Shown: positions 1 through 8,449 of the stretch, one piece after another
Layout of the letters: every line of letters starts with the position of its first letter
Numbering within the stretch: the stretch's first letter is position 1
Assembly (NCBI GenBank): GCA_905616385.1
Contig: CAJQSS010000020.1
Span: 1-64,000 of the forward strand
From: an uncultured Candidatus Nitrosopumilus sp.
Lineage (GTDB): Archaea > Thermoproteota > Nitrososphaeria > Nitrososphaerales > Nitrosopumilaceae
Direction of reading: 5' to 3'
DNA: 64,000 nt
Notes under the pieces: generated by a model
Databases searched by the model: none
What the model saw: only the letters and a program-made list of their open reading frames with translations
Told to the model about the DNA's origin: nothing
Made by a program: the position numbers and the translations under genes

Positions 1-104
1 TTCTTTTAGCTGCAGTTTTCTTTTCTAGTTTTCTTTTAGCTGCAATTTCCTTTACTAGTTTTCTTTTAGCTGCAATTTCCTTTACTAGTTTTCTTTTAGC
101 TGCA
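1..104 (-). repeat. 30-bp in-frame tandem repeat
   Basis: Three consecutive 30-base units begin at 1, 31 and 61, with a partial unit at 91-104; units two and three are identical and the first differs by a few bases. Thirty bases equal ten codons, so the array adds whole decapeptides (LVKEIAAKRK) to the flanking coiled-coil gene. It continues past the left edge, so its full copy number is unknown. Confidence 0.85.
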
Positions 105-748
105 GCATGTTTTTTTGCAAGATATTCTTTTAATTTTAAGGATGCATTATTCAAAGTTTTAGTAATTCTTTCTTCAGCTTTAGTTCGTTTTTCAATTTCT
201 TTTACAACTTTTGCTGCAGTCTGATGACTTGAACTAATGGTATTACGAAATGAAGGCTTGGATTTAGTTTGTTTTTGAATTTGTGTTGCAATTTTTGATT
301 TAATATCATCAAATGTAGAAACTTGTTCAGTTATTTTTTTCAGTGTTTTTTGTCTGCTTTTTATTTCAGAAATTAATTCCTGAATATGATCATTTAATGA
401 GCGTAATCTAGCCTCTGCATTTTGTTTTTCTTCAGGAGTTTCAGCAAATTCAATTTCTTGCTCAGTTTGATCAATAATTTCCTTTTCACTATTAACACGA
501 TCTTCAGCAACAGATACTAATCTTTGAATACTCTCCACCTGAGCATTTTTTCTTGTAAGATTTTCTGAAACATCTGAAACATCCTCTTTTTCAGATTCAA
601 TTTGTTTAATCATTTTTTGTAAACCAGTTGCAGAACGTTTTTCTGCAGATTGAAGTTGCTTAAGTTGAGTTTCAGCATTTTGTTTTAGTTTTGTTGCTTC
701 TCTCTTCTTTCGACGTAATTCAATTACTATTTTTTCTAAGGATGTCAA
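1..748 (-). CDS. Lys/Ala-rich coiled-coil protein, C-terminus off the window
   Basis: I read this frame directly from the minus strand; it is open from about 781 to the left edge, so the 3' end is missing. The first plausible start is TTG at 748 (product begins MTSLEKIVIELRRKK); no in-frame ATG lies near it. The first ~200 residues are almost all charged heptad-like helix (Glu, Lys, Gln, Leu), typical of a long coiled coil. The visible C-terminal part turns into a 10-residue tandem repeat, LVKEIAAKRK, ending at the window edge. No enzyme motif is seen. The basic repeat resembles Lys/Ala-rich nucleic-acid-binding tails, but that role is inference. The start is uncertain. Confidence 0.7.
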   Translation of the reverse strand, partial: MTSLEKIVIELRRKKREATKLKQNAETQLKQLQSAEKRSATGLQKMIKQIESEKEDVSDVSENLTRKNAQVESIQRLVSVAEDRVNSEKEIIDQTEQEIEFAETPEEKQNAEARLRSLNDHIQELISEIKSRQKTLKKITEQVSTFDDIKSKIATQIQKQTKSKPSFRNTISSSHQTAAKVVKEIEKRTKAEERITKTLNNASLKLKEYLAKKHAAAKRKLVKEIAAKRKLVKEIAAKRKLEKKTAAKR

Positions 749-849
749 TAGTGTTCTAAAATAAAAGAGTCGATTAAGTTGTTAATATGATTAGGACTTG
801 ACTCTTCGGGTTAAGAAAATTAACCAATATTGATCGTGGGATCTCTTAT

Positions 850-860
850 TTTAAAAAATA
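850..860 (+). promoter_or_regulatory. TATA box of the gene at 886
   Basis: An A/T-only box (TTTAAAAAATA) is centred about 31 bases before the ATG at 886, which fits an archaeal TATA element driving a leaderless or nearly leaderless transcript. Confidence 0.5.
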
Positions 861-885
861 TTAGTGATAAGATTTTACTAAGACC

Positions 886-1197
886 ATGGAGTTTCATCCA
901 AAAGATTTACCAATATCAAAAGTTTATGATCTAAAAAATGAAAATGATGCAGTGGAAGCAGTGGAAGACATGGTAAATTTAGGATTTAGAGATAAAAAAG
1001 AGGGTTTCAAAGTTCTAATGCCAAAAGAAACTAAACTTGCAAAAAGAATGGGGTATACAATTACAACAGGGGTAACAAAAGGGCTTCGGCAAAAAAATGA
1101 AACAAGAGATGTCAAGTATTGGACATATCATCATGATGACGAGCATTTTGCAATAGTATTGATAGATAATTCAGTTTTAACAGAATTAGGATTTTGA
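886..1197 (+). CDS. Small conserved-looking protein of unknown function
   Basis: A 103-residue soluble protein with no signal peptide or membrane segment. It is rich in Lys, Asp and Glu, with a helical N-terminal half and a C-terminal part ending in hydrophobic strand-like sequence after a His-rich patch (YHHDDEH, near residue 82). I do not recognise the family. A TATA box sits at 850-860. Its last 12 bases overlap the 3' end of the convergent PAP2 phosphatase gene. Codon use matches the neighbours, so it is probably a real gene. Confidence 0.6.
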   Translation: MEFHPKDLPISKVYDLKNENDAVEAVEDMVNLGFRDKKEGFKVLMPKETKLAKRMGYTITTGVTKGLRQKNETRDVKYWTYHHDDEHFAIVLIDNSVLTELGF

Positions 1198-1854
1198 TTT
1201 ATCAAAAATCTGATACAATTTTGTTCTATTTGCCATGACACCAGCAAGCATTATTCCAATTACAGTTCCACCAATAACATCCATTGGAAAATGCTGTAAA
1301 ACATACAATCTACTAAGAGAAATCATTACAGGGTAAATGAATATCAAATACGCACCGCGAGGAAATCTCTCAGATAATGCATAGCCCAAAATAATTGCAA
1401 ATATCATTGATCTAGCTGCATGACCAGAAGGGAATGAAGCATCAAACCCACCTTCACAGAATAATGCAAACGTATCACGGCTAATTTCGACAGGGAATTC
1501 AACTCCAAGATATTCAAAATCAGGCCTATCTCTATCAACACCACATTTGATGTATCCTGTAAGAAGGGTAGAGATTACAATTAAGATTAAAAGAGTTATT
1601 CCAATTCTGCGAGTTTTTGGAATTAATAATACAATAATTGCAAATATCATCATATTGAAAACATCTCCACTCTCAGTAACATATTGCATAAAAATGTCAA
1701 GTGTAGGATTTCCAACATTTTCTGCAAAGAACAAAATAATATTTTGATCAAAATCATCAGTTAGTTCAGAAAGTACAAAGGCAGTTAAAATGAGAAAAAG
1801 GGCAGTAAGCAGGACAAAAGAACGGGAGCGGATATCAAAAAGCCAGTTTTGCAA
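1186..1854 (-). CDS. PAP2-family membrane phosphatase
   Basis: A 222-residue integral membrane protein with about six transmembrane helices. All three parts of the type 2 phosphatidic acid phosphatase signature are present: K103 followed by six residues and R110-P111, the P142-S-G-H145 motif with the catalytic histidine, and S181-R182 ... H188 ... D192. Family members remove phosphate from lipid phosphates or polyprenyl pyrophosphates on the outer face of the membrane. In an archaeon, recycling of the dolichyl/polyprenyl carrier used in protein glycosylation is a plausible job, but the substrate cannot be read from sequence. It is convergent with the small gene at 886-1197 and overlaps it by 12 bases. 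Confidence 0.88.
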   Translation of the reverse strand: MQNWLFDIRSRSFVLLTALFLILTAFVLSELTDDFDQNIILFFAENVGNPTLDIFMQYVTESGDVFNMMIFAIIVLLIPKTRRIGITLLILIVISTLLTGYIKCGVDRDRPDFEYLGVEFPVEISRDTFALFCEGGFDASFPSGHAARSMIFAIILGYALSERFPRGAYLIFIYPVMISLSRLYVLQHFPMDVIGGTVIGIMLAGVMANRTKLYQIFDKSKS

Positions 1855-1976
1855 TTAATTAAACCTCAAGTATACATCTTTTAATTTTTATTAATACATA
1901 GCCTTCAAAAATATAACTCACACAATACAAACAAATTTCAATAAATAATTATGATCGGCTCAAAGATTTTAACCAA

Positions 1977-3203
1977 GTGCATAATAGAAAAGTTGTGAAG
2001 GTACTCACATTAGATGACTTTGATCTAAATGGTAAGACAGTTTTTGTAAGAATGGATATGAATTGTCCAATCGATCCAGAAACCAATGAGATTTTAGGTA
2101 CTAAAAGAATTGAGGAAGCCATTGAAACACTGAAATCATTAAAAGATTCCAAAGTGGTAATAGCATCTCATCAGGGAAGAGTTGGAAATAATGAATATAC
2201 AGGGATGGATAAGCATGCAGAGGTTCTTGAGAAATTAATGGGTAGAAAAATAAAATATGTTGAAGATACTATTGGAGAGGCAGCACAAAATGCAATTAAA
2301 AATTTGGAAGATGGCGAAATACTACTTTTAGATAATCTGAGATTATGTGCTGAAGAAAATTATGAGTTCACTCCAGAAAATGCTGGAAAGACAATAATGG
2401 TTTCAAGATTATCAAAATTGTTTGATCTTTGTGTCTTAGATTCATTTCCTAGCGCACATAGATCACATCCATCCATCGTAGGATTTGCACAAGTATTACC
2501 AGCATGTGCAGGAAGAATTGTAGAAAGAGAAGTAAGAAATTTGGACGAGATAATGACAGTTGCAAAAGCACCACATGTGATCATTCTAGGAGGTTCCAAA
2601 GTACCAGATAGATTAGAGGCAATCAAACTACTAATTCAAAATAGGCGAGCAGATCATGTTTTGCTTACAGGGCTAATTGGAAATGTGTTTATGCGTGCTC
2701 AAGCCAGAATTAAATCACCTTTAGGAATCAAACGAGAAGATGAGGTGGTTGCAAAAGCACATTCATTGATAGGAGATCATCCAGATGTTTTTGCAACTCC
2801 AGTAGACATTGCAATTGATAAAGATGGGGAAAGAGTAGAGATGGATGTAAGAGAGATTGGAAAAGGAGATAAAATTTTTGATTTAGGGCCCAAAACAATA
2901 GAATATTATTCAAAATTAATTTCAGGTGCTGGAACTGTATTCATTAGTGGTCCTGCAGGATTTTTTGAAAAAGAGAATTTCAAATATGGAACAACACAAA
3001 TGCTGGAAGCAGTTGCAAATTCAATGGCAACAACAATTGTTAGTGGAGGACATTTAACAACAGCATTAAAACAACAAGGATTAGCAGATAAAATTGATCA
3101 TATCAGTACAGCAGGTGGTGCATTAGTACTATATCTAACAGGAAAAAAACTTCCAATGATGAAAGCATTAGAAGATGCTGCAATAAAATACCGAACTAAA
3201 TAG
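1977..3203 (+). CDS. pgk: Phosphoglycerate kinase
   Basis: A 408-residue cytosolic kinase that interconverts 1,3-bisphosphoglycerate plus ADP with 3-phosphoglycerate plus ATP. It shows the substrate-binding FVRMDMNCPID stretch near residue 23, the SHQGR region (positively charged triose site), the LDNLRLCAEEN segment, the SAHRSHPSIVGF motif and the C-terminal GPAGFFEKENF nucleotide region. In an autotrophic ammonia oxidizer it should work mainly in the gluconeogenic direction. The GTG at 1977 lies about 31 bases behind a TATA box (1941-1950), favouring a leaderless start; a second in-frame GTG at 1995 would give the shorter N-terminus MKVLTLDDF. The 3' end overlaps the next convergent gene by 8 bases. 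Confidence 0.95.
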   Translation: MHNRKVVKVLTLDDFDLNGKTVFVRMDMNCPIDPETNEILGTKRIEEAIETLKSLKDSKVVIASHQGRVGNNEYTGMDKHAEVLEKLMGRKIKYVEDTIGEAAQNAIKNLEDGEILLLDNLRLCAEENYEFTPENAGKTIMVSRLSKLFDLCVLDSFPSAHRSHPSIVGFAQVLPACAGRIVEREVRNLDEIMTVAKAPHVIILGGSKVPDRLEAIKLLIQNRRADHVLLTGLIGNVFMRAQARIKSPLGIKREDEVVAKAHSLIGDHPDVFATPVDIAIDKDGERVEMDVREIGKGDKIFDLGPKTIEYYSKLISGAGTVFISGPAGFFEKENFKYGTTQMLEAVANSMATTIVSGGHLTTALKQQGLADKIDHISTAGGALVLYLTGKKLPMMKALEDAAIKYRTK

Positions 3204-3543
3204 AAGATTTACAAGAAGTGTTAGGACAAACTCGTTCCTCAGAGGTTCCCAGATAGACATCATGATTACAAGAATTACAATGAAATTTTTCAACTGGATC
3301 AAATAATTTTAGAAAAATAGTAGTAAAATTTTGTGCAATATTTCTTACAAGACCAGAATCACAAAGATCATTGAATAATGATTCAGTGTCATCAATTATC
3401 CAAGATGGATTTACATCCCCTTGAGATTTGAGAATTTCAAAAATATCATCATTTGTGAATTTTGTATCAACATCATTAAATTTTTCAAAAATTATTTTTC
3501 GTATTTGTAATTCAATAGGAGTTGAAGGAATAAAATCACTCAT
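3196..3543 (-). CDS. Winged-helix-like protein with C-terminal zinc ribbon
   Basis: A 115-residue protein. Residues 1-90 look like a helical winged-helix-type domain (alternating helices ending in a hydrophobic strand), and the last 25 residues carry two Cys pairs (CNSC and, after about 15 residues, CPNTSC), a likely zinc ribbon. It is the last gene of the suf operon, 1 base after sufU, so it may be an Fe-S-linked regulator or accessory protein; that is inference from position. I do not recognise a named family. Confidence 0.6.
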   Translation of the reverse strand: MSDFIPSTPIELQIRKIIFEKFNDVDTKFTNDDIFEILKSQGDVNPSWIIDDTESLFNDLCDSGLVRNIAQNFTTIFLKLFDPVEKFHCNSCNHDVYLGTSEERVCPNTSCKSSI

Positions 3544-3544
3544 A

Positions 3545-3988
3545 CTAATACAGATTCTCAGCCTCTACTTTTAGCGTATCTACACCAGTTTTATCATCTA
3601 GATGAGAACCAAGGTAGGTATACAATGCAGATTTGAGCACCTTTAGAGATAGTAACGCACATTTTATTCTAACAGCTTGTAGATGCTCAAGACCCAATTC
3701 ACCTAAAATATCATTTTTTTCAATTTTTCTTACATCATCAAGAGATTTTCCCTTAGTTATTTCAGTTAAAACTGAAGTGCAAGCCATACAGATTGCACAT
3801 CCTTTTCCATGAAATTTAATATCAGTGACTTTGTTATCATCAATTTTCATATCAATATCAATACTATCACCACATAAGGGATTAGAATCATGAAATGTAA
3901 CATCATGATTTTCAATTTCCCCATAGTTGATAGGATTTCTTGAATAATCAACTATCATTTCATGATAAATATCAGTACCACCACTCAT
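3545..3988 (-). CDS. sufU: SufU/IscU-type Fe-S scaffold or sulfur-transfer protein
   Basis: A 147-residue member of the IscU/NifU N-terminal family. The three conserved ligand cysteines are visible: C39 in NPLCGD with D41, C64 in GKGCAIC, and C110 in RIKCALL. Extra cysteines occur at 67 and 70, where homologues usually have Ser or Ala. In the SUF system it accepts persulfide sulfur from SufS and passes it to the SufBCD scaffold. The ATG overlaps the end of sufS by four bases, so translation is probably coupled. Confidence 0.9.
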   Translation of the reverse strand: MSGGTDIYHEMIVDYSRNPINYGEIENHDVTFHDSNPLCGDSIDIDMKIDDNKVTDIKFHGKGCAICMACTSVLTEITKGKSLDDVRKIEKNDILGELGLEHLQAVRIKCALLSLKVLKSALYTYLGSHLDDKTGVDTLKVEAENLY

Positions 3989-5229
3989 AATTTAAACACC
4001 TTTGCCACTATATTTAATGAATCGATTAAAGCATCAACATCTTTCTTTGTATTATAAATATAGAAACTAGCTCTAGAAGTTGCAGCTACATCAAGACGTT
4101 CCATTAATACTTGTGCACAATGATGACCTGAACGAAGTGCAATACCTTCCCCATCAATTATTTGAGCAACATCATGTGGATGTACATCTGCAAAATTAAA
4201 GGAGATCACACCACCACGTTTTGTAATATCTTTAGTACCATAGATTTTAAGTCCTGGAACTTTTGAAAATTCTTCCAAAGCATATTTAGTTAATTCAATT
4301 TCATGTTGTCGCACATTATCCATTCCAATTTTTGTCAGATAATCAATTGCAGCTCCAAATCCTATAACATCTGCAATATTTGGAGTTCCTGCTTCAAATT
4401 TGTAAGGTAAATCATTCCAAGTTGTTTCATACTTGTGAACTTCTCGAATCATATCGCCACCACCATGAAACGGATTCATTGTTTGTAATACAGATTTTCT
4501 AACCCATAAAACACCAATTCCAGTTGGAGCCAACATTTTGTGCCCAGAAAAGGCAAAGAAATCACAGCCTAAAGTATCAAGATCAACTTTCATGTGAGGT
4601 ACTGCTTGTGCACCATCAATCAAAGTAGGAACACCTGCGGCCTTACATTTTGCAATAATTTTTTCAGCATCAGTAATGGTTCCAAGAACATTAGACATCA
4701 AACTAAAAGCTACAAGTTTCACTTTACCAGTTGCAAGATATTTATCAAGATCATCTAAAATTAATTGTCCATCATCATCCATCCCAATATATTCTAATTT
4801 TGCATGTTTTTCCTGAGTAAGTAATTGCCATGGAACAATATTACTATGATGTTCATATTCTGTAGTGACAATAATATCACCTTCATTGATATGAGGCCTT
4901 CCCCAGGCATATGCAACTAAATTAATTGCTTCAGTTGTACCTCTAACAAAAATAAGTTCTTGCCTATTTTTAATATTTACAAATTTTGCAATTTTATCTC
5001 TAGCATCCTCATATGCTTTAGTGGATTCTTCAGCAAGGGCATAAACTGCACGATGAATATTTGCATTATGATTTCTATAATAATCAGTAATAGCATCAAT
5101 TACTTGATTGGGTTTTTGAGTTGTTGATGCATTATCCAAGTAAACAAGAGATTTGTTATCTCTAACTTTTCTTTTCAATATAGGAAAATCTTTTCTAATG
5201 TTTTCAAAAATAGATTCTGTACTTTGCAA
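3985..5229 (-). CDS. sufS: Cysteine desulfurase SufS
   Basis: A 414-residue PLP-dependent group II cysteine desulfurase that takes sulfur from L-cysteine for Fe-S cluster assembly. K231 in FSGHKMLAPTG is the PLP Schiff-base lysine, the ETEYEHHSN-like TTEYEHHSN segment holds the cofactor-stacking His, and C371 in RSGHHCAQ is the persulfide-forming cysteine. The start is TTG, three bases after the Rieske gene stop; the next gene, sufU, overlaps by four bases. Its length is normal for the family. Confidence 0.93.
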   Translation of the reverse strand: MQSTESIFENIRKDFPILKRKVRDNKSLVYLDNASTTQKPNQVIDAITDYYRNHNANIHRAVYALAEESTKAYEDARDKIAKFVNIKNRQELIFVRGTTEAINLVAYAWGRPHINEGDIIVTTEYEHHSNIVPWQLLTQEKHAKLEYIGMDDDGQLILDDLDKYLATGKVKLVAFSLMSNVLGTITDAEKIIAKCKAAGVPTLIDGAQAVPHMKVDLDTLGCDFFAFSGHKMLAPTGIGVLWVRKSVLQTMNPFHGGGDMIREVHKYETTWNDLPYKFEAGTPNIADVIGFGAAIDYLTKIGMDNVRQHEIELTKYALEEFSKVPGLKIYGTKDITKRGGVISFNFADVHPHDVAQIIDGEGIALRSGHHCAQVLMERLDVAATSRASFYIYNTKKDVDALIDSLNIVAKVFKL

Positions 5230-5232
5230 TTT

Positions 5233-5550
5233 TTAAACCTCCACAAAAATTTCGTTGTTATCAATTTTAACTGGGTATACTTTAAGAGCAGTTTCAGCTG
5301 GCAGGTTATTGGGTTTACCATTAACTAAATTAAAAACAGAAAGATGTAGAGGGCATCTAACACCTTCTTTACTAAGAAATCCAGTTGAAAGATCAGCCTC
5401 AGCATGAGTACAAATTAAATCAGTAGCATGAATTGTACCATCAAGATTTGCTATCAGTAATTTTTTACCATCTTGAATAAATCCAAAAAGTTCACCTTTT
5501 TTCACTTGATCTAAACTACAGGCTTTAATCCACTCAGACAAAAAAATCAC
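5233..5550 (-). CDS. Rieske-type [2Fe-2S] ferredoxin in the suf operon
   Basis: A 105-residue soluble protein with the Rieske ligand pattern: C47-T-H49 and, 17 residues later, C66-P-L-H69. It resembles the small ferredoxin components of non-heme Rieske dioxygenases (residues 10-105 form one domain) and has no membrane anchor. It begins with GTG overlapping the sufD stop (GTGA), so it is co-translated with sufD. Its place between sufD and sufS suggests it supplies electrons or tests cluster assembly within the SUF pathway; that is inference. Confidence 0.85.
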   Translation of the reverse strand: MIFLSEWIKACSLDQVKKGELFGFIQDGKKLLIANLDGTIHATDLICTHAEADLSTGFLSKEGVRCPLHLSVFNLVNGKPNNLPAETALKVYPVKIDNNEIFVEV

Positions 5551-6947
5551 CGATACTTGTAGTGTTGTTCAACTTCAGAATTTTCATCATAACGAGTTTC
5601 TTCAATTTCAACAAACTTTGCTAATTCTTCATCGGTGTTAATAGTAAGATCACGATTATCCCATTTTGATTCAATAAGGTATGCAATCCATGCTCTAACT
5701 TGAAAAGACATTTTTCTTGAAAGTGGTTCTAAGAAACCCTCAACAATTGTTCTTTCAGCTTCCTCATGACTTAAACATCTAGTTTTAAGATAGAAAATTT
5801 GTTCTTCATCAAGTTGTGCAACAGATGCGGAATGAGTTGCCTTTACATCATTGGTAAATATCTCCAATCCAGGAATTGCATCAGATTTTGCATCTTTATC
5901 TAATAGAATTGAACGACCAGATAAGAAAGAATTTGATTTAGTTGCATTTTCGTTAATTCTAATCATTCCTTTGAAAAGAGATTTTGATTTATTTCTAAGA
6001 ATAGATTTTTCAACTACTCGACCTTCTGTAGATGGACTGTCATGAGTTACATTAGTCTGAATATCAAAGGATTGTTCATTATTTCCAAAAATAACTTCAG
6101 AATCATTAGAAGATGCACCAGTACCATTAAGAAAATATTCAATTTTATATCTAGATAACATTGAACCAAATAATCCTGAATACCAATTTACTTTAGCGTC
6201 TTGGCCTAAATCAGTACGCCTTGTTGAAAAAGTTACTGCATGCTGATCCATCATTTGTAAAGTAGTAACATCTAATTGGGCATTTGCAGCGACATTAGTG
6301 TTCATTAATTCCAAATATGCTTGTTGGGTTTGAATGTTTGGAGAATATAATTCCTGAATAAGTGTAGATTTACTACTCTCATCTACAAAAATAATATTTC
6401 TAGAAATAGTAGAATGTCCATCTTCAGAAAGACACGTCAAAAAGTGAATTGGTTTGTCTAAAATGAAATTACGTGGGATGTGGATAAATATACCAGAATT
6501 AAATGCAGCATTATTCAAAGCTGTAAATTTATCATCTTTAGAATTTGATGCCTCTAATGCTTTTTTTACCAATTCAAAATTATTTTGAATTGCATCAAAT
6601 ATTGAAGAGATTACAACACCTTGTGATTTTAATTCATCAGGTAAATTGATTTTATGAATATTAGTTCCAATTTGAATAATACAAATTTCATTGTCTAATT
6701 CGCTTAATCTTTTTTGAAGAAAAGCAGGGATTGTTTCAGTAGTAGTAGTTGAAAGAGATACTTTTTCAGGATCCATTTTTTTAGCATCAGTATATTTGTT
6801 GTATAATGGAGATGTTTCAATTGGGAGACTATCATAAATGGATAATGAATTTCTCCTATAATCTTTAAGCCAGTCAGGTTCATTTTTAGATGAAGAAATT
6901 TCTTCTATATGAGAAACATTTAGTTTTGAAAGAAGTTCTTGAGACAT
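5547..6947 (-). CDS. sufD: SufD, scaffold subunit of the SUF complex
   Basis: A 466-residue member of the SufB/SufD family (beta-helix core with helical ends). The C-terminal third carries the usual pattern of family members: SILRNKSKSLFKGMIRI, the KSDAIPGLEI stretch and ATHSASVAQLDEEQIFYLKTR-type conserved block, followed by helical residues with EEAERTIVEGFLEP. It lacks the substrate-site cysteine seen in SufB and is more divergent at the N-terminus. It lies 25 bases after sufB and is GTGA-coupled to the Rieske gene. Normally it forms SufBC2D with the ATPase SufC, which is not in this window. Confidence 0.9.
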   Translation of the reverse strand: MSQELLSKLNVSHIEEISSSKNEPDWLKDYRRNSLSIYDSLPIETSPLYNKYTDAKKMDPEKVSLSTTTTETIPAFLQKRLSELDNEICIIQIGTNIHKINLPDELKSQGVVISSIFDAIQNNFELVKKALEASNSKDDKFTALNNAAFNSGIFIHIPRNFILDKPIHFLTCLSEDGHSTISRNIIFVDESSKSTLIQELYSPNIQTQQAYLELMNTNVAANAQLDVTTLQMMDQHAVTFSTRRTDLGQDAKVNWYSGLFGSMLSRYKIEYFLNGTGASSNDSEVIFGNNEQSFDIQTNVTHDSPSTEGRVVEKSILRNKSKSLFKGMIRINENATKSNSFLSGRSILLDKDAKSDAIPGLEIFTNDVKATHSASVAQLDEEQIFYLKTRCLSHEEAERTIVEGFLEPLSRKMSFQVRAWIAYLIESKWDNRDLTINTDEELAKFVEIEETRYDENSEVEQHYKYR

Positions 6948-6972
6948 GATTAATCAAATAAAGACAGGGAGA

Positions 6973-8373
6973 TTATCCCACAGAATCGTCCATTTCTAAT
7001 TTAATGAGTCTGTTTAATTCAACTGCATATTCCATAGGTAATTCTTTTGTAAAGGGTTCCATGAATCCATTAACAATTAATGATAATGCATCTTCTTCAC
7101 TAAATCCTCGAGACATAAGATAGAAAATTTGGTCATCACCAATTTTTCCAACTGTAGCTTCGTGAGTGATTGTTGCATCCTCTTGATCAATAACCATGTA
7201 TGGATAAGTATCAGTTTTTGATGTATCATCCATTAGTAATGCATCACATCTAACAGTAGATTTTACACCTGTAGCACCTTTTGCAACATGTAACATTCCT
7301 CTGTAAGTTGAACGTCCATCGGCTCTACTTACAGATTTGGATGTAACTTTAGAAGTTGTATTTGGTGCAAGATGTACCATTTTAGCACCAGTATCTTGAT
7401 GTTGACCTTTACCTGCAAATGCAATAGATAATGTTTCACCATAAGCTCTTTCACCCAGGAGATAGACACCAGGATATTTCATTGTTAATTTACTTCCAAT
7501 GTTTCCATCAATCCATTCAACAGTTGCACCTTCATATGCATAAGCACGTTTTGTTACAAGATTGTAAACATCAGAACTCCAGTTTTGAATAGTAGTATAT
7601 CTTAATTTTGCATCTTTATGTGCAACTAATTCCACAACAGCAGAGTGAAGTGATTCAGATGAATATACAGGAGCAGTACAACCTTCGATATAATGTACTT
7701 CTGCACCCTCATCAACAATGATCAAAGTTCTTTCAAATTGACCAATGTTTTCAGCATTAATTCTAAAGTATGCTTGTAAAGGCATGTCAATATGAACACC
7801 TGGTGGAACATAGATGAATGAACCACCACTCCATACTGCACTGTTTAATGCTGCAAATTTGTTATCCTCTGGAGGAATAATTTTACCAAAATATTTTTTG
7901 AACATTTCAGGATGATCAATCAAAGCTTGATCAGTATCTAAAAACAAAACACCTTGTTTTGCCAAATCTTCTCTTAAACTATGATAAACAACTTCAGATT
8001 CGTATTGTGCTCCAACACCGGCTAAAAATTTCTTTTCAGCTTCAGGAATTCCAAGTTTATCAAAAGTTTTTTTAACATTATCTGGAACATCATCCCAATT
8101 TTTCTCTGTTTTCTCAGATGCTTTAGCATAATAGTAAATATTTTGGAAATCAATAGTACTAAGATCACCACCCCAAGTTGGCATTGGTTTTTGCATAAAG
8201 ATTTCATAAGAACGTAATCTAAAATCGAGCATCCATTGTGGCTCATTTTTCATTTTACTAATTTCAATTACAGTATCTTTAGAAAGTCCTTTTTTACTAA
8301 GGTGAACATACATTTCTGTAGAATCTTTAAAATCATATTTTGTATAATCAATATCTAGATTTTCTGTTGCCAT
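6973..8373 (-). CDS. sufB: SufB, Fe-S cluster scaffold
   Basis: A 466-residue SufB. It shows the N-terminal [17 protein letters not shown] motif, the [13 protein letters not shown] block near residue 190, [13 protein letters not shown], and the [15 protein letters not shown] and [10 protein letters not shown] region containing the conserved cysteine used in cluster assembly, then [21 protein letters not shown]. SufB takes sulfur from SufS/SufU and builds the nascent cluster with SufD and the ATPase SufC. It heads the operon, with a TATA box 23 bases upstream. No sufC gene lies beside it, unlike the usual archaeal sufC-sufB order. Confidence 0.94.
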   Translation of the reverse strand: MATENLDIDYTKYDFKDSTEMYVHLSKKGLSKDTVIEISKMKNEPQWMLDFRLRSYEIFMQKPMPTWGGDLSTIDFQNIYYYAKASEKTEKNWDDVPDNVKKTFDKLGIPEAEKKFLAGVGAQYESEVVYHSLREDLAKQGVLFLDTDQALIDHPEMFKKYFGKIIPPEDNKFAALNSAVWSGGSFIYVPPGVHIDMPLQAYFRINAENIGQFERTLIIVDEGAEVHYIEGCTAPVYSSESLHSAVVELVAHKDAKLRYTTIQNWSSDVYNLVTKRAYAYEGATVEWIDGNIGSKLTMKYPGVYLLGERAYGETLSIAFAGKGQHQDTGAKMVHLAPNTTSKVTSKSVSRADGRSTYRGMLHVAKGATGVKSTVRCDALLMDDTSKTDTYPYMVIDQEDATITHEATVGKIGDDQIFYLMSRGFSEEDALSLIVNGFMEPFTKELPMEYAVELNRLIKLEMDDSVG

Positions 8374-8390
8374 GTCTAAAATAACTCCGT

Positions 8391-8402
8391 TATATTATAA
8401 AT
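8391..8402 (-). promoter_or_regulatory. TATA box of the suf operon
   Basis: On the minus strand this reads as an A/T-only block (TATTTATAATAT-like) centred about 23 bases before the sufB ATG at 8373, consistent with a leaderless operon transcript. The remaining bases to the hemD stop at 8450 hold two copies of GCTAAAT and nothing else I can name. Confidence 0.5.
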
Positions 8403-8449
8403 ACATGAGGAAAAATAGGTAGAGCTAAATAGGTTAAGCTAAATTTCAT

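Noticed and set aside
1-104. CRISPR-like repeat array
   Set aside because: The 30-base units are directly adjacent with no spacers and are in frame with a coding sequence.
765-806. Inverted repeat AAGAGTC/GACTCTT with a 28-base loop in the first intergenic region
   Set aside because: A 7-bp stem with so long a loop is expected by chance in an AT-rich genome; no boxes or T-run support an RNA.
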